DNA from: Lachnospiraceae bacterium
Lineage (GTDB): Bacteria; Bacillota; Clostridia; Lachnospirales; Lachnospiraceae
DNA length: 32,516 bases
Direction of reading: 5' to 3'
Assembly (NCBI GenBank): GCA_017625255.1
Contig: JAGALK010000027.1
Location: 1-32,516, forward strand
The first letter of the stretch is position 1; every line of letters starts with the position of its first letter. Positions 1-9,060 of the stretch are shown piece after piece. A program made the position numbers and the translations under genes. The notes beneath the pieces are model-generated. The model ran no database searches. It had not been told where the DNA came from and was given only the letters and a program-made list of their open reading frames with translations.

Positions 1-32
1 GCTGCTTTTGCTTTCGCTCCACGCTTTGCCAT
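1..32 (-). CDS. 5' end of an unidentified gene, clipped by the window edge
   Basis: An ATG at 30-32 (minus) is preceded by a good ribosome binding site (GGAGGG, 6-7 bases upstream). The frame stays open to the window edge and encodes MAKRGAKAKA, a basic N-terminus. It begins about 28 bases after the HPr-like stop codon and is probably in the same transcript. Too little is visible to name a product. Confidence 0.45.
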   Translation of the reverse strand, partial: MAKRGAKAKA

Positions 33-60
33 GTCGATTTCCCTCCATTAACAAACTAAC

Positions 61-318
61 TTATGCTCCACAAACCAAAAATTTTTCCATTGCTTCTAAT
101 GCTTCTTCTTCGTCATTTCCGTCAGTAATAATATTCACTGTCATTCCCTTGGATGGATTGAAAGCCATGATTCCCATAATGCTCTTAGCATTAATTCTGC
201 GGTTCTCACTTTCCAGGGTGATATTACTGTCGAACTGACATGCTACCTGCACCAGTTCAGCAATTGGATTATCATGTTCTTTTGAAACATTGGATACTAC
301 AATTTCCTTTTTGCTCAT
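61..318 (-). CDS. HPr-family phosphocarrier protein with altered active-site loop
   Basis: This 85-residue protein has HPr length and layout. HPr passes phosphate from enzyme I to sugar-specific PTS enzymes in the cytoplasm and, in Firmicutes, is also phosphorylated on Ser46 by HPr kinase to control carbon catabolite repression. His15 and Ser46 (in KSIMGI) are both present at their canonical numbers. The loop around His15 reads H-D-N-P instead of the usual H-A-R-P, so Arg17, which normally supports phosphotransfer, is Asn here. The start is the ATG at 318, placed behind an AGGAGG site; an in-frame ATG further upstream has no such site. It has its own likely promoter (348-376). It may be a specialised HPr paralogue rather than the main PTS HPr. 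Family assignment is secure; the exact role is not. Confidence 0.85.
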   Translation of the reverse strand: MSKKEIVVSNVSKEHDNPIAELVQVACQFDSNITLESENRRINAKSIMGIMAFNPSKGMTVNIITDGNDEEEALEAMEKFLVCGA

Positions 319-347
319 GTTTTCTTTCCTCCTAAAGTACATTTTCT

Positions 348-376
348 AATATAAACTATTCACTTTAAAATAACAA
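348..376 (-). promoter_or_regulatory. sigma-A-type promoter for the HPr-like gene
   Basis: On the minus strand TTGTTA (371-376) and TATATT (348-353) are separated by 17 bases. The predicted start of transcription is roughly 20-25 bases before the HPr-like start codon and just ahead of its ribosome binding site. Confidence 0.5.
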
Positions 377-446
377 CTAATTTTCTAAAAATCAGCAATT
401 TCCCACGAAAGAAATTCTTTCCATCTAAAAAAATTGGTCAATTTAT

Positions 447-2018
447 CTACTGTTTTCCTCTTTCTGCCATACGGATGCTTTCAAATGCCCTTACATCTTT
501 AGCAGCTTCTTTGCTTAATGCCAAAAGACAAATCAAATTTGGAACTGCCATCAATGCATTGGCAATATCCGAAAACCCCCATACAATATCTAATGCAGTG
601 GTTGCTCCCACATAAACCATCAGTGAAAATACAACTCTGTAAAGCATATTATATTTATGGGTATGTACTAAATATTCAAAGGCTTTTTCGCCATGATATT
701 CCCATCCAATAATTGTAGCAAAAGCAAATAATACAATCCCTATGCTTACCAGATAGCCACCCGTTTCTCCCAATACGCTTTCAAATGCCAAAATTGTAAG
801 AGCAGCTCCTTTTATGGGTGTATGTTTTTCATATGCCCCTCCTTCATAAAAAAAATACTGATTTCCTGCAGAATCACTCCAGCAATTTATGGACGAATCA
901 TACTCTAGTTCCTGTCTGAATAAAGTTTCCTCACCAGCACCATACAAAGTGACGCTTTCTGCCATTTTATTTACTGCGTATTTTCCTGTTTCCTTCAATT
1001 CTGTTGTGCCCAAAACCCCGGAGGTGGCAATACAGATTCCTGTAATGGTACAGACTACAATCGTATCCCAAAAGGTGCCTGTCATATTTACATATCCCTG
1101 TCGAACCGGATTATCTGTTGCAGCCGCTGCTGCCGTAATTGCCGCTGAGCCCATTCCGGCTTCATTAGAAAATACTCCCCTTGCCACACCATAACGCAAG
1201 CTGTTCATCAAGCCTGCGGTAATCGTACCGCAAAGCCCTCCTCCAACGGCTTTTACAGAAAACGCCATCTGAAAGGTCATACTCAGTCCGTCCCAGAGCT
1301 TATCTATATTTCCAAGGATTACGATTACTCCGCAAACCATATAAAAAATTGCCATCACCGGAACGACTACCGCGGATACCTTGGCAATATTTTGTATTCC
1401 ACCCACAATAATAATAAGCGCCAGTATCGTCACCACTACACCTGTCATTTCTTCCGGTATAAAAAATGACTCCTTTAGTGCCTCGGAGATAGAATTTGAC
1501 TGGGTCATATTCCCGACTCCAAAGGAAGCAATCACTGCAAACAAGGCAAAAAACCAACCCATTTTACTTCCTAACCGCTGATTTTTGAAGGCTTTTTTCA
1601 TGGTATACATAGGCCCGCCAATCATTTCTCCATTGGCATTTACCTCACGGTATTTTATCGCAAGCATACATTCGCTGAATTTTAAGCTCAATCCGAAAAC
1701 AGCCGATATCCACATCCAGACCAATGCGCCCGGTCCGCCAGATACCATCGCTGTAGCCACTCCTACGATATTTCCCGTTCCTATTGTTGCTGCCAAAGCC
1801 GTCATCAGGGCAGAAAAAGAGGAGATGTCTCCATCTCCTTTTTCCTTTGTCCGTGAATCTTTGCTTAATGTAATTTTTAATGCATAGCCTAAATTCTTCC
1901 ATGTGGCAAACCGAAACCGAATGGTTAAATATATTCCTGTTCCCATTAAAAATATCAGCATAACCGGTCCCCACACGATATCATCTGCCGTTTGAATCAT
2001 ACAAGCAAGCTTCTCCAC
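447..2018 (-). CDS. Sodium:alanine symporter family (AGCS) amino acid transporter
   Basis: A 523-residue polytopic membrane protein that should import alanine, glycine or a related amino acid with Na+ (AGCS family, AlsT/DagA-like). Family blocks are visible: GTGNIVGVATA near residue 82, VFSNEAGMGSAA near 283, and GWEYHGEKAFEYL near 438. It is longer than usual members (about 450-480 residues), and the extra length lies mainly in a hydrophilic stretch at about residues 346-400 between two membrane segments. Translation starts at GTG (2016-2018) because AGGAGG lies 4-5 bases upstream; the first in-frame ATG lies 18 bases further in, too far from this site. It follows the pseudo-C39 protein gene by 10 bases, so the two are probably co-transcribed. 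Substrate is not determined by sequence. Confidence 0.9.
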   Translation of the reverse strand: MEKLACMIQTADDIVWGPVMLIFLMGTGIYLTIRFRFATWKNLGYALKITLSKDSRTKEKGDGDISSFSALMTALAATIGTGNIVGVATAMVSGGPGALVWMWISAVFGLSLKFSECMLAIKYREVNANGEMIGGPMYTMKKAFKNQRLGSKMGWFFALFAVIASFGVGNMTQSNSISEALKESFFIPEEMTGVVVTILALIIIVGGIQNIAKVSAVVVPVMAIFYMVCGVIVILGNIDKLWDGLSMTFQMAFSVKAVGGGLCGTITAGLMNSLRYGVARGVFSNEAGMGSAAITAAAAATDNPVRQGYVNMTGTFWDTIVVCTITGICIATSGVLGTTELKETGKYAVNKMAESVTLYGAGEETLFRQELEYDSSINCWSDSAGNQYFFYEGGAYEKHTPIKGAALTILAFESVLGETGGYLVSIGIVLFAFATIIGWEYHGEKAFEYLVHTHKYNMLYRVVFSLMVYVGATTALDIVWGFSDIANALMAVPNLICLLALSKEAAKDVRAFESIRMAERGKQ

Positions 2019-2028
2019 GAATCCTCCT

Positions 2029-4569
2029 CTACTTATCCAAAGATATATAACCTAAAAATACATTTCCCGCATTATGAAACATTTCTGTTGCATCATTCAT
2101 TCCCATTTTTTCTTTTTCCCCGGTCAGCGGATGAAATAAAATCACATTCTGTGCATCATAACCGATTAAAAGCACAGCTTCCGTATCACTTCGCATAGCA
2201 AATACCGGTGTTTCTAAATTGATATAATACAGAACTTCTTCTAACTCACAGCCTCTTAAATCCAATGTCGTAAAATCTGTCAAAGTTGTTTCTAAGATTT
2301 CTTTCGGTGTTTTTCCCTGTGCCATTAAAGCTGTTACACCTGTATGCACACCTTCTCGTTCTAAAATGGCACTGATACATTTTGCAACCGAATTTCCATT
2401 TATATCTTCTTCCCCTACAGAAACTGTCAATGCATTTTGAATGGTCTTTCTGGCTCTTTTCCAGATATACTGCTGTTTTGCACTGATAACAACACCCATT
2501 TCATCATTTGCCACAGCAATCACATCCGTCAAATCATCCGTAGTTTCTAATAAATCACCTCTTGCGTATGCATAATAAGCCTTTTCTTTTTCGGATGAGT
2601 TTAAGGCAATCTCTTTGTTTTCCTCTAGTACAACCACCTTTGGTGTCAAAATCTTTACTTCTTTTTCAGAAACAATATCTACTAAAGATAACTGTACCTG
2701 TGTTTCCTTTTCCTCTGTAACCGTTGTATGCACATCTACAATGGTTGCACTGTCACCTTCTCTGTTCATAATAGTATCCTGCAGTGCTTCTACATAAGCT
2801 ATACCATTGTATGCAATACGATTCAGATACATGATATAATCTTCAATTTCAATATCCTCTACAAAATATCCCGGCTTTTCATAGGATTTTAATGTTTCTA
2901 AGGAAGCAGCATCCGCAATACGAATCTGATACATTGGAAATGTAATATTTCCCGCTGCATCTTGAAAAATATCGTTTTCTTTTGCTATGCCATACACAAA
3001 ATCCTCTTCCATAAAGCCCAATGCCTTTAGATACTCTCCATCTGCAGCTGTAATTTCCTGCTCTTTTCCTGTATCTAAATCTACAATAGAAATCTGCTTG
3101 GCACTATAGATATCCTCCCCCTTTGCCCACGCAAAGTATTTGTGAGAATCTGAAATTGCATATTCGCCTTCTTCCAGGTCTGTAATATATTTTTCTACAG
3201 CCATAGTTGCAAGGTCAATACGATATACAGTACCATCCAACAGGATAAAGAAAATCCCCTGATTATTTTCATACATGAGCTGTCCTAAATCCGCTTTCAT
3301 CACCTGATAGGACTCATCAGAAGGAATAAACAGCCCTTCCTCTATGGTATTTGCCACGCTGTCATAATGATATACACAGATGCCTACCTGTCCTTCATGA
3401 ATGCCCGCATTCATATAACCATAGACGACAAAATTTACACTTCCCATTTCATCAATATTGACTATACGGATATCATGCTCTCCATAATTTTCCCTGTCAT
3501 CAATACCTTCATTGCCTCTGAAGCTAAATACCTGCGCAAGCTGATGGGTAGATTCATTGTAACACCACAATTCTCCTTCCTGCACAAAGGTAATGATATC
3601 CCCTTTTTCATTGGAATCAAATTCCACATCCGTACCACGAATGCCTAACTGAACATACTTATCATAAAATTCAGCACTTTCTGCCCTAAAAATCTGATTC
3701 ATGGTTCTTTCATAATTTAAAAGATACATTCGCTCATTGGTACGACGCACACGATAATATTCTTCTACATTATAATATTCCATTTCACCGCTTTCACGGG
3801 TAGATGCTACCAAATAATTTAAAAGAATCACACTATAGGAGGTGTTTACTTCTTTTATGGATGGAACCGGTGTGGTCAGTCTCTCTCCGTTAAAATCCGC
3901 CCATGCCACCTGTTTTAAATTAGAATGGATGTCCACCTTATGAAGCGTAGAATTATCTCCTGAAGCATTTGGCTCTAAATAGGTTGCCAGACTCGCGGCT
4001 TTTGTATCATCAAAGGTTTTTTCGTGAAAATCCATTACAAAATCTACACACTCATTAATATAGAAATCCTTCTCTTCCATGATTCTTGTATAATAATGTA
4101 CGGTTTTCTCACCGGTTTCTAATTTTATGATAAATAAGTATTCTTTATTTTTTTCTAAAATATTCTGAATTGCTAATTCAGCCGTAATACTGCCCTTTTC
4201 TTCCCTATACTTATCAACCACTGCATCTGCTACAAGTCTATCCATATCCATACTGCGGATTTCATAGGAAATCTTATCAATCTGATTGTCATAGGTCTGT
4301 ATCTGCATCGGCAGAATACGCTCATCGCCAATAGGTGTTATGGTATCCCGCATATATACTGCATTCATTTCTGTGGTATAGCCATAAAGCTCGTTGATTT
4401 CCCAATTACTTGTCCCATTTTGCATATATAAAGAAATAACCGGAAGTGTGGCGTCTGCCATTTCCGTTGTCAAATCAGCATTAGCATGATCATTCATCTT
4501 TCCAAATACTACAATTCCCAGACAGAAAACTGCCAGTAATACCAGCACTTTTATAATTCCTTTTTTCAT
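2029..4569 (-). CDS. Membrane-anchored propeller-like protein with inactive C39-like C-terminal domain
   Basis: A large exported protein of about 846 residues from the ATG at 4569 (849 from the ATG at 4578; the spacing to the GGCGGG/AGGAAAGG site does not decide between them). A basic N-terminus and one hydrophobic segment (about residues 5-23) suggest a signal anchor. Long stretches with repeated Trp/Tyr/Asp-rich beta-strand patterns (about 320-640) look like a beta-propeller. The last 116 residues resemble a C39/C39-like peptidase fold: a Cys in the AKCISAIL helix (about 731) and a terminal AVLLIGYD...ILFHPLTGE core. The expected catalytic His before AVLLIGYD is Glu, and the expected Asp of the Asp-Pro pair is His, so it is probably not a peptidase. 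It precedes the AGCS symporter gene by 10 bases. Function unknown; a binding or sensing role outside the cell is inference. Confidence 0.7.
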   Translation of the reverse strand: MKKGIIKVLVLLAVFCLGIVVFGKMNDHANADLTTEMADATLPVISLYMQNGTSNWEINELYGYTTEMNAVYMRDTITPIGDERILPMQIQTYDNQIDKISYEIRSMDMDRLVADAVVDKYREEKGSITAELAIQNILEKNKEYLFIIKLETGEKTVHYYTRIMEEKDFYINECVDFVMDFHEKTFDDTKAASLATYLEPNASGDNSTLHKVDIHSNLKQVAWADFNGERLTTPVPSIKEVNTSYSVILLNYLVASTRESGEMEYYNVEEYYRVRRTNERMYLLNYERTMNQIFRAESAEFYDKYVQLGIRGTDVEFDSNEKGDIITFVQEGELWCYNESTHQLAQVFSFRGNEGIDDRENYGEHDIRIVNIDEMGSVNFVVYGYMNAGIHEGQVGICVYHYDSVANTIEEGLFIPSDESYQVMKADLGQLMYENNQGIFFILLDGTVYRIDLATMAVEKYITDLEEGEYAISDSHKYFAWAKGEDIYSAKQISIVDLDTGKEQEITAADGEYLKALGFMEEDFVYGIAKENDIFQDAAGNITFPMYQIRIADAASLETLKSYEKPGYFVEDIEIEDYIMYLNRIAYNGIAYVEALQDTIMNREGDSATIVDVHTTVTEEKETQVQLSLVDIVSEKEVKILTPKVVVLEENKEIALNSSEKEKAYYAYARGDLLETTDDLTDVIAVANDEMGVVISAKQQYIWKRARKTIQNALTVSVGEEDINGNSVAKCISAILEREGVHTGVTALMAQGKTPKEILETTLTDFTTLDLRGCELEEVLYYINLETPVFAMRSDTEAVLLIGYDAQNVILFHPLTGEKEKMGMNDATEMFHNAGNVFLGYISLDK

Positions 4570-4687
4570 TAAGTCCATCCCGCCTTTCCTGCCGTCTTTT
4601 TCTATGGCTTTAGGATAAATCCCAAAGCCACAGTGCATTTCTATTGTATAGTCTTTTTGGGAAAAACTCAATATGTACCGGAATTTT

Positions 4688-5104
4688 TTACCACCATCTC
4701 CGGCAGCAGCGTCTATGTCTGCCCCGCCGACGGTACATTTCATCATATAAAAGCACTTGAATTACTTCTAAGAGGTTTTTGTCTCTTTCTCTTCTTCCCT
4801 CCGCAGCTTCTTTCATCGGCATGGCTTTGTCATAAATCTGATTTGCCATCCGATAAAGCATCACTCTGTCCGGATATTCGTCATACATTCTGCTGCCTTC
4901 ATATTCCATTTTGTCACATTCTTCTTCAACATATGCAAGTAATTTTTTCATTCTTTTCGGATATAGTTCCTTCATCCGTTCCATATCCCTTTCATATTCT
5001 CTTTCTGTCTGATATACATTTGGCATAGGATATGTCTGGTAAAACGGAACCGGACCTGCATATTCCATCGGCATCCGCATATAAGGCATTTCAAACTGGT
5101 TCAT
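4688..5104 (-). CDS. Conserved small protein, coat-like composition, function unknown
   Basis: A 138-residue protein with a good ribosome binding site (GGAG, 8 bases before the ATG). The first 30 residues are rich in Met, Pro and Tyr. The middle (about 32-100) is a charged, probably helical domain containing EECDKMEYEGSRMYDEYPD, and the tail is Arg/Cys/Trp-rich (RRRGRHRRCCRRWW). Such composition is common in spore coat or exosporium proteins, but I do not recognise a named family. The gap before it (5105-5170) contains a sequence fitting a sigma-K promoter. The next gene, for the propeller-like protein, begins about 110 bases downstream. The coat assignment is inference. Confidence 0.6.
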   Translation of the reverse strand: MNQFEMPYMRMPMEYAGPVPFYQTYPMPNVYQTEREYERDMERMKELYPKRMKKLLAYVEEECDKMEYEGSRMYDEYPDRVMLYRMANQIYDKAMPMKEAAEGRRERDKNLLEVIQVLLYDEMYRRRGRHRRCCRRWW

Positions 5105-5132
5105 GTTTACTGCTCCATTTTATCTGTCTATA

Positions 5133-5159
5133 TAGCATATGCTAACCGGTAAAAAAAGT
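5133..5159 (-). promoter_or_regulatory. Possible sigma-K-type (mother-cell sporulation) promoter
   Basis: On the minus strand CATATGCTA (5133-5141) matches the sigma-K -10 pattern CATANNNTA, and an AC dinucleotide (5158-5159) lies 16 bases upstream, as expected for the short sigma-K -35. The predicted transcript would start about 20 bases before the 138-residue gene. TAGCATATGCTA is also a 12-bp palindrome, so an operator is an alternative. Confidence 0.35.
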
Positions 5160-5170
5160 GTATAATCTAT

Positions 5171-6400
5171 TTAATTTCTTCTAAGTGCCTCAATCGGACT
5201 TAATTTTGCGGCTTTTTTCGCCGGATAAATACCAAAGAACAATCCGATTGCTGAAGAAAACAGCGTAGTAATAAGCACCGTACTCACACTTACCGCCGGC
5301 GTAAAAGCCAGCATCGGATTTACCGCTGCAATAATTTTAGCAATCAAATACGCGCCGGATACACCCGTTATAATACCAATCAATCCACCAATCATGGTAA
5401 TAATCGCCGATTCTGATAAAAACTGTAACATAATGGAACGAGTCTTTGCACCTAATGCCTTTCGAATACCAATCTCTCTGGTTCTCTCTGTTACAGATAC
5501 CAACATAATATTCATAACCCCAATACCACCTACAATTAATGATATCGCTGCAACCAAGGATATTAACATCGTAACCAAATTGATAACGGTATCGACAATG
5601 GACATATAATCATTAAAGCTTTCATACTGGTAAATATCTTCCCCATAACACTGATGTCTGCGCTCTAACAGATTGACTACATGAGTAGTAATCGCTGCTG
5701 TATCCGCATCATCCTCTGCTAAAAGATAAATCATATAATAGTCATCCATTTCCATACCATAGACCTGAGATAAAACCGTCAATGGGAAATAGATATAGAT
5801 TGGAGAGTTTTCATAGGTAAAGGTAAACATGGATTCTTCCTCTGCTTTTTCCACACCTACAATGGTAAAGGATACCTCTGTTCCCCATAGAGTTACATCT
5901 AAAGGCATACCCACCACATCTGTAGAACCAAACAGGCGCAATGCATCGCTTTCCCCAATCACGCACACCGGCTGACCTGCTAAATATTCGGTTTCATTAA
6001 AATATCTTCCCTTTAAGATTTCTGTAGTAGAAAAATGCTGATAGCAAATCTGTCCGCTGGCAGACACCTGAAATTCACCTTTTTTAGTACTGGTAGTTCC
6101 GTCAGCACTCATATAGACATTGACTGCCTTGATGCCTTCTACCTCTTCTTCAATAGCCGCAATATCATCATTGGTAATATAGTAAGACCCGGTTTCATCA
6201 TAGGTATACAGCGCAATCTGTCCGGCTGCAATTCCTGCCATTTGCTCTGTGATAACATTTTTTGCACCATTTCCTAAGGACATAATTAAAATCACAGAGG
6301 AAATTCCAATAATAATACCAAGCATCGTCAAAAATGACCGTACCTTATTCGCCTTGATATTAGAAACCGCCATTTTTAGATATTCATATAATTGTGACAT
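5171..6400 (-). CDS. MacB-type ABC transporter permease (FtsX/MacB_PCD)
   Basis: A 409-residue permease with the MacB layout: one N-terminal membrane helix (about 23-42), a large extracytoplasmic domain (about 45-270), and three C-terminal helices of the FtsX domain (about 280-395). Typical motifs are KVRSFLTMLGIIIGI at the N-terminus, SVTERTREIGIRKALGAK before the last helices, and PAKKAAKLSPIEALR at the C-terminus. MacB-type pumps work by mechanotransmission rather than conventional channel transport, usually exporting peptides or antimicrobials. It is the last gene of a three-gene operon, 9 bases after the adaptor gene, with AGGAGG 5 bases before the ATG. The substrate cannot be told from sequence. 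Confidence 0.92.
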   Translation of the reverse strand: MSQLYEYLKMAVSNIKANKVRSFLTMLGIIIGISSVILIMSLGNGAKNVITEQMAGIAAGQIALYTYDETGSYYITNDDIAAIEEEVEGIKAVNVYMSADGTTSTKKGEFQVSASGQICYQHFSTTEILKGRYFNETEYLAGQPVCVIGESDALRLFGSTDVVGMPLDVTLWGTEVSFTIVGVEKAEEESMFTFTYENSPIYIYFPLTVLSQVYGMEMDDYYMIYLLAEDDADTAAITTHVVNLLERRHQCYGEDIYQYESFNDYMSIVDTVINLVTMLISLVAAISLIVGGIGVMNIMLVSVTERTREIGIRKALGAKTRSIMLQFLSESAIITMIGGLIGIITGVSGAYLIAKIIAAVNPMLAFTPAVSVSTVLITTLFSSAIGLFFGIYPAKKAAKLSPIEALRRN

Positions 6401-6409
6401 AGCTGCCTC

Positions 6410-8032
6410 CTATTCTGCGGTTTCTGCTTTTACTTCCAGTTCCGGTTCGTCGGATTCTTCTTTAATCTCAGCCGCCTCTGTACTTTCTGTTTCTTCCGGT
6501 ATATTTTCCATTACCGGCATACCTTCTACAATGGCAGAATCTACAGTAGTAATAACTTTTTCTCCCTCTTCAATTCCAGTTTTAATTTCCATATATTCAT
6601 CCGAAGTCATTCCTGTAGTGATATATTTCTTTACAACCAGATTATTCTCTACCAGATAGACAAAATCTCCTTCTGTATCTGAGTTTACAGCAGATATTGG
6701 CACCATAAGTGTATTTTCTGCTGTGCCAAGCTCTACACTTACCTTTGCATCCAGACCAAGAATTAAGTTATCATCCGGCGCATCAATGTGTACCTTTACC
6801 TGCACCATAGCAGCTCCCGATTCTCCGGTTGTAGCAATTTTACTGATATAACTGACAGTTCCTGGATATTCCTTATCCTGAAAGGTTACAGTTGCTTTTT
6901 GATCTAATTTTAAGTTTGCAAGGTTATATTTGGATACCGGAATTTCTACACACATTTCGTCTGCATTAGCAAGAGATATTAATGCAGCTCCTTCTGCCGC
7001 CATAGTTCCTGCCGCAGTCTGTACTTCTGTAACAATACCGTCAAAATCTGCCGTAATTCCTGCTTTTGCCTTGGATAAATCCTCCGCACTCTGCTCTAAG
7101 GTAAGCTTGCTTGCCTGCTGACTATAGCTGATATTTGCCTTTGCTGATTCTGACAAAATACCTGCTTCTGCGGCAGCCTTTTTAGACTGAGCCTCTGCTA
7201 ATTTACTCTGCACATCTGCTAACTGTGTATTTTTTTGACTTAATTGTGCCTGAATATTGGTCAGATTATTTGCAATATCTACTGCTTTCTTCAAGGATTT
7301 TTCTTTTTTCTCTAGTTTCTTTTCCTTAGATTTTTTGGTATTTTTTAATTCTTTAAGCTTTTCCTTTTCTTTATCTGAAAGACCTGTGGATGCTTTTTGG
7401 GTTTCTAATGCACTAATTTGTGCTGTAATTCCCTCAATTTCCGCCTGCATTTTTGCTATTTCTTCATTAGTGGCTGCATTCTTGTTGCTGTCTAATTCAT
7501 TTCCTGTTGCCTGAGACTGTAAACTGGAAATTTCAGCATTTAAGGTATCTGCCTGTGCTTGTAAGGTATTGATATCATTGGTGCTTGTGGCCAAATCCGT
7601 TGCACTTTCATTGCTTTTTGCTAAAGTATCACTGGTAGTGGCATTTTCTGCTTTTGCCTGTAATTCGGCAATATCATAGCTTTTCTGCAAGGAAGTTGTA
7701 TCATAGGTCAATAAAAAATCGCCTTTTAATACACTTTGACCAACGGCTACAGGAACTTCGCCTACCTGTGCACTTACCGGTGACGCATATACTCGTATCA
7801 ATTCACTGGCAATCGTTCCGCTGGTATCTAAAGTAGAAGTAATATCTCCTCTTGTTACCTCTGCGGTATCCACCATTGGAAGCATTTCTTCTGCATCCCC
7901 AAATAATGCACCAGAAACCGCATTTAACACAACGATAACTGCTACAATACCTACGATAATTTTCCACGCTTTTTTCTTTTTCTTTGGTTTTCTTTCCACA
8001 ACGGCTGTCTGATTCTCTTTTTTCTTAAACAT
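6410..8032 (-). CDS. Periplasmic-adaptor-like (HlyD/MacA family) subunit of ABC exporter
   Basis: A 540-residue membrane fusion protein homologue. One N-terminal membrane segment (about 24-45) follows a Lys-rich start. Then come a lipoyl/barrel half (about 58-110), a very long coiled coil (about 110-310, with a Lys/Glu-rich hairpin tip), the second lipoyl half ([22 protein letters not shown]) and beta-barrel domains (about 350-500). The tail is acidic (Glu/Ala-rich, about 505-540). In monoderm bacteria such proteins pair with MacB-like permeases and probably span the wall. The ribosome binding site AAGGAG lies inside the last codons of the ATPase gene (3-base gap), so translation is likely coupled. 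Confidence 0.9.
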   Translation of the reverse strand: MFKKKENQTAVVERKPKKKKKAWKIIVGIVAVIVVLNAVSGALFGDAEEMLPMVDTAEVTRGDITSTLDTSGTIASELIRVYASPVSAQVGEVPVAVGQSVLKGDFLLTYDTTSLQKSYDIAELQAKAENATTSDTLAKSNESATDLATSTNDINTLQAQADTLNAEISSLQSQATGNELDSNKNAATNEEIAKMQAEIEGITAQISALETQKASTGLSDKEKEKLKELKNTKKSKEKKLEKKEKSLKKAVDIANNLTNIQAQLSQKNTQLADVQSKLAEAQSKKAAAEAGILSESAKANISYSQQASKLTLEQSAEDLSKAKAGITADFDGIVTEVQTAAGTMAAEGAALISLANADEMCVEIPVSKYNLANLKLDQKATVTFQDKEYPGTVSYISKIATTGESGAAMVQVKVHIDAPDDNLILGLDAKVSVELGTAENTLMVPISAVNSDTEGDFVYLVENNLVVKKYITTGMTSDEYMEIKTGIEEGEKVITTVDSAIVEGMPVMENIPEETESTEAAEIKEESDEPELEVKAETAE

Positions 8033-8035
8033 ATT

Positions 8036-8785
8036 TTACTCCTTATCCTGCTCTGCTTCTATTTTTGCTGCTATTTTTTCAATATCTTCTCCTGCCTCTT
8101 CTAAAAGACTGGTATCCGATACAATTTTCCCATCCATGATGCGAATTACCCGTTTTGCGCTTGCTGCAATCTTATTATCATGTGTAATTAAGATTACGGT
8201 TCTGCCTTCCTCATGCAATTCCCTTAAAATCTGCATAATTTCCTTACTAGAGCCGGAATCTAAATTTCCTGTAGGTTCATCCGCCAAAATCACAGGCGGT
8301 GCTGCTGCTAAAGCTCTTGCAATGGCAACCCTTTGCTGCTGTCCCCCAGACATCTCTGCCGGTCTATGCTCCATACGATGCTCTAAGCCTACTTTTTTCA
8401 AAGATGTTACCGATAATTCTCTTCTCTTTGCTGCCGGAACATTCCGATAAATCAATGGTAGCTCTACATTTTCTAAGGCTGTTAAATTCTGAATCAGATT
8501 GAATCCCTGAAAAATAAAACCGATTTCCTGATTGCGAATTTCAGATAATTCATCATCGGAAAGCCCTGCCACATCCTTACCATTTAAAAAATAGCTCCCA
8601 GATGTAGGTACATCCAAACATCCTAACATATTCATAAGAGTTGACTTTCCAGAACCAGATTGCCCGATAATGGCTACAAACTCTCCCTTTTGAATCTGTA
8701 AAGATACATCATTGAGTGCCCGGACTTCATTTTCTCCGGGATTGTAAATTTTCATAAGATTCTTTACTTCTATTAATGTTTCCAA
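8036..8785 (-). CDS. ABC transporter ATP-binding protein (MacB/LolD-type)
   Basis: A 249-residue ATPase of the MacB/LolD/FtsE group. Visible motifs are Walker [10 protein letters not shown] (about 41-49), Q-loop FIFQGFNL, signature [15 protein letters not shown] (about 145-159), Walker B VILADEP (about 165) with the GNLD D-loop, and the H-loop ILITHD. It should energise the permease and adaptor encoded downstream. The start chosen is TTG at 8783-8785, because GAGGGG lies 6 bases upstream; an in-frame GTG seven codons earlier would put that site inside the gene. It is the first gene of the operon, with a promoter and an inverted repeat in the 8815-8861 region. Confidence 0.93.
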   Translation of the reverse strand: METLIEVKNLMKIYNPGENEVRALNDVSLQIQKGEFVAIIGQSGSGKSTLMNMLGCLDVPTSGSYFLNGKDVAGLSDDELSEIRNQEIGFIFQGFNLIQNLTALENVELPLIYRNVPAAKRRELSVTSLKKVGLEHRMEHRPAEMSGGQQQRVAIARALAAAPPVILADEPTGNLDSGSSKEIMQILRELHEEGRTVILITHDNKIAASAKRVIRIMDGKIVSDTSLLEEAGEDIEKIAAKIEAEQDKE

Positions 8786-8832
8786 TCTTATCCCCTCTCT
8801 GTCCACATGTACTATTGTATTATGTTGTTAAT

Positions 8833-8861
8833 ACAGTAATACAAACACTTTCCATTGTCAA
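8833..8861 (-). promoter_or_regulatory. Candidate promoter of the ABC exporter operon
   Basis: On the minus strand a perfect TTGACA (8856-8861) is followed after 17 bases by TACTGT (8833-8838), a weak -10. An inverted repeat TTGTATTA (8815-8822) / TAATACAA (8837-8844) overlaps the -10 and could be an operator. Confidence 0.35.
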
Positions 8862-8966
8862 CCATTTTTTCCATTTTCTAAGAAATGTTCATAAAATCTT
8901 AAAAATGTTTATTCATATTGAGTGTTTTTTGTAAAATTCTTAAGAAATTTTTATCGAAGTTATCCA

Positions 8967-8995
8967 TTGATTTTTTAGGTCATAAGTTTTATTCT
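8967..8995 (+). promoter_or_regulatory. Candidate promoter of the LTA-synthase-like gene
   Basis: TTGATT (8967-8972), a 17-base spacer and TATTCT (8990-8995) give four matches of six in each box. It lies about 65 bases before the start codon in the 275-base divergent region between this gene and the ABC operon. Confidence 0.3.
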
Positions 8996-9060
8996 TGAAT
9001 GCATAAATGTTGGAATAACACAATCTTTATCTATATATATTGACTTAAGGAGGAACTACT

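Noticed and set aside
4633..5028. A 131-codon plus-strand open frame
   Set aside because: It is antisense to the small coat-like gene and the promoter-proximal part of the next gene, with no ribosome binding site.
8786..8806. Upstream GTG start for the ABC ATPase
   Set aside because: It would place the GAGGGG ribosome binding site within the coding region; the TTG at 8785 has correct spacing and gives a normal N-terminus.
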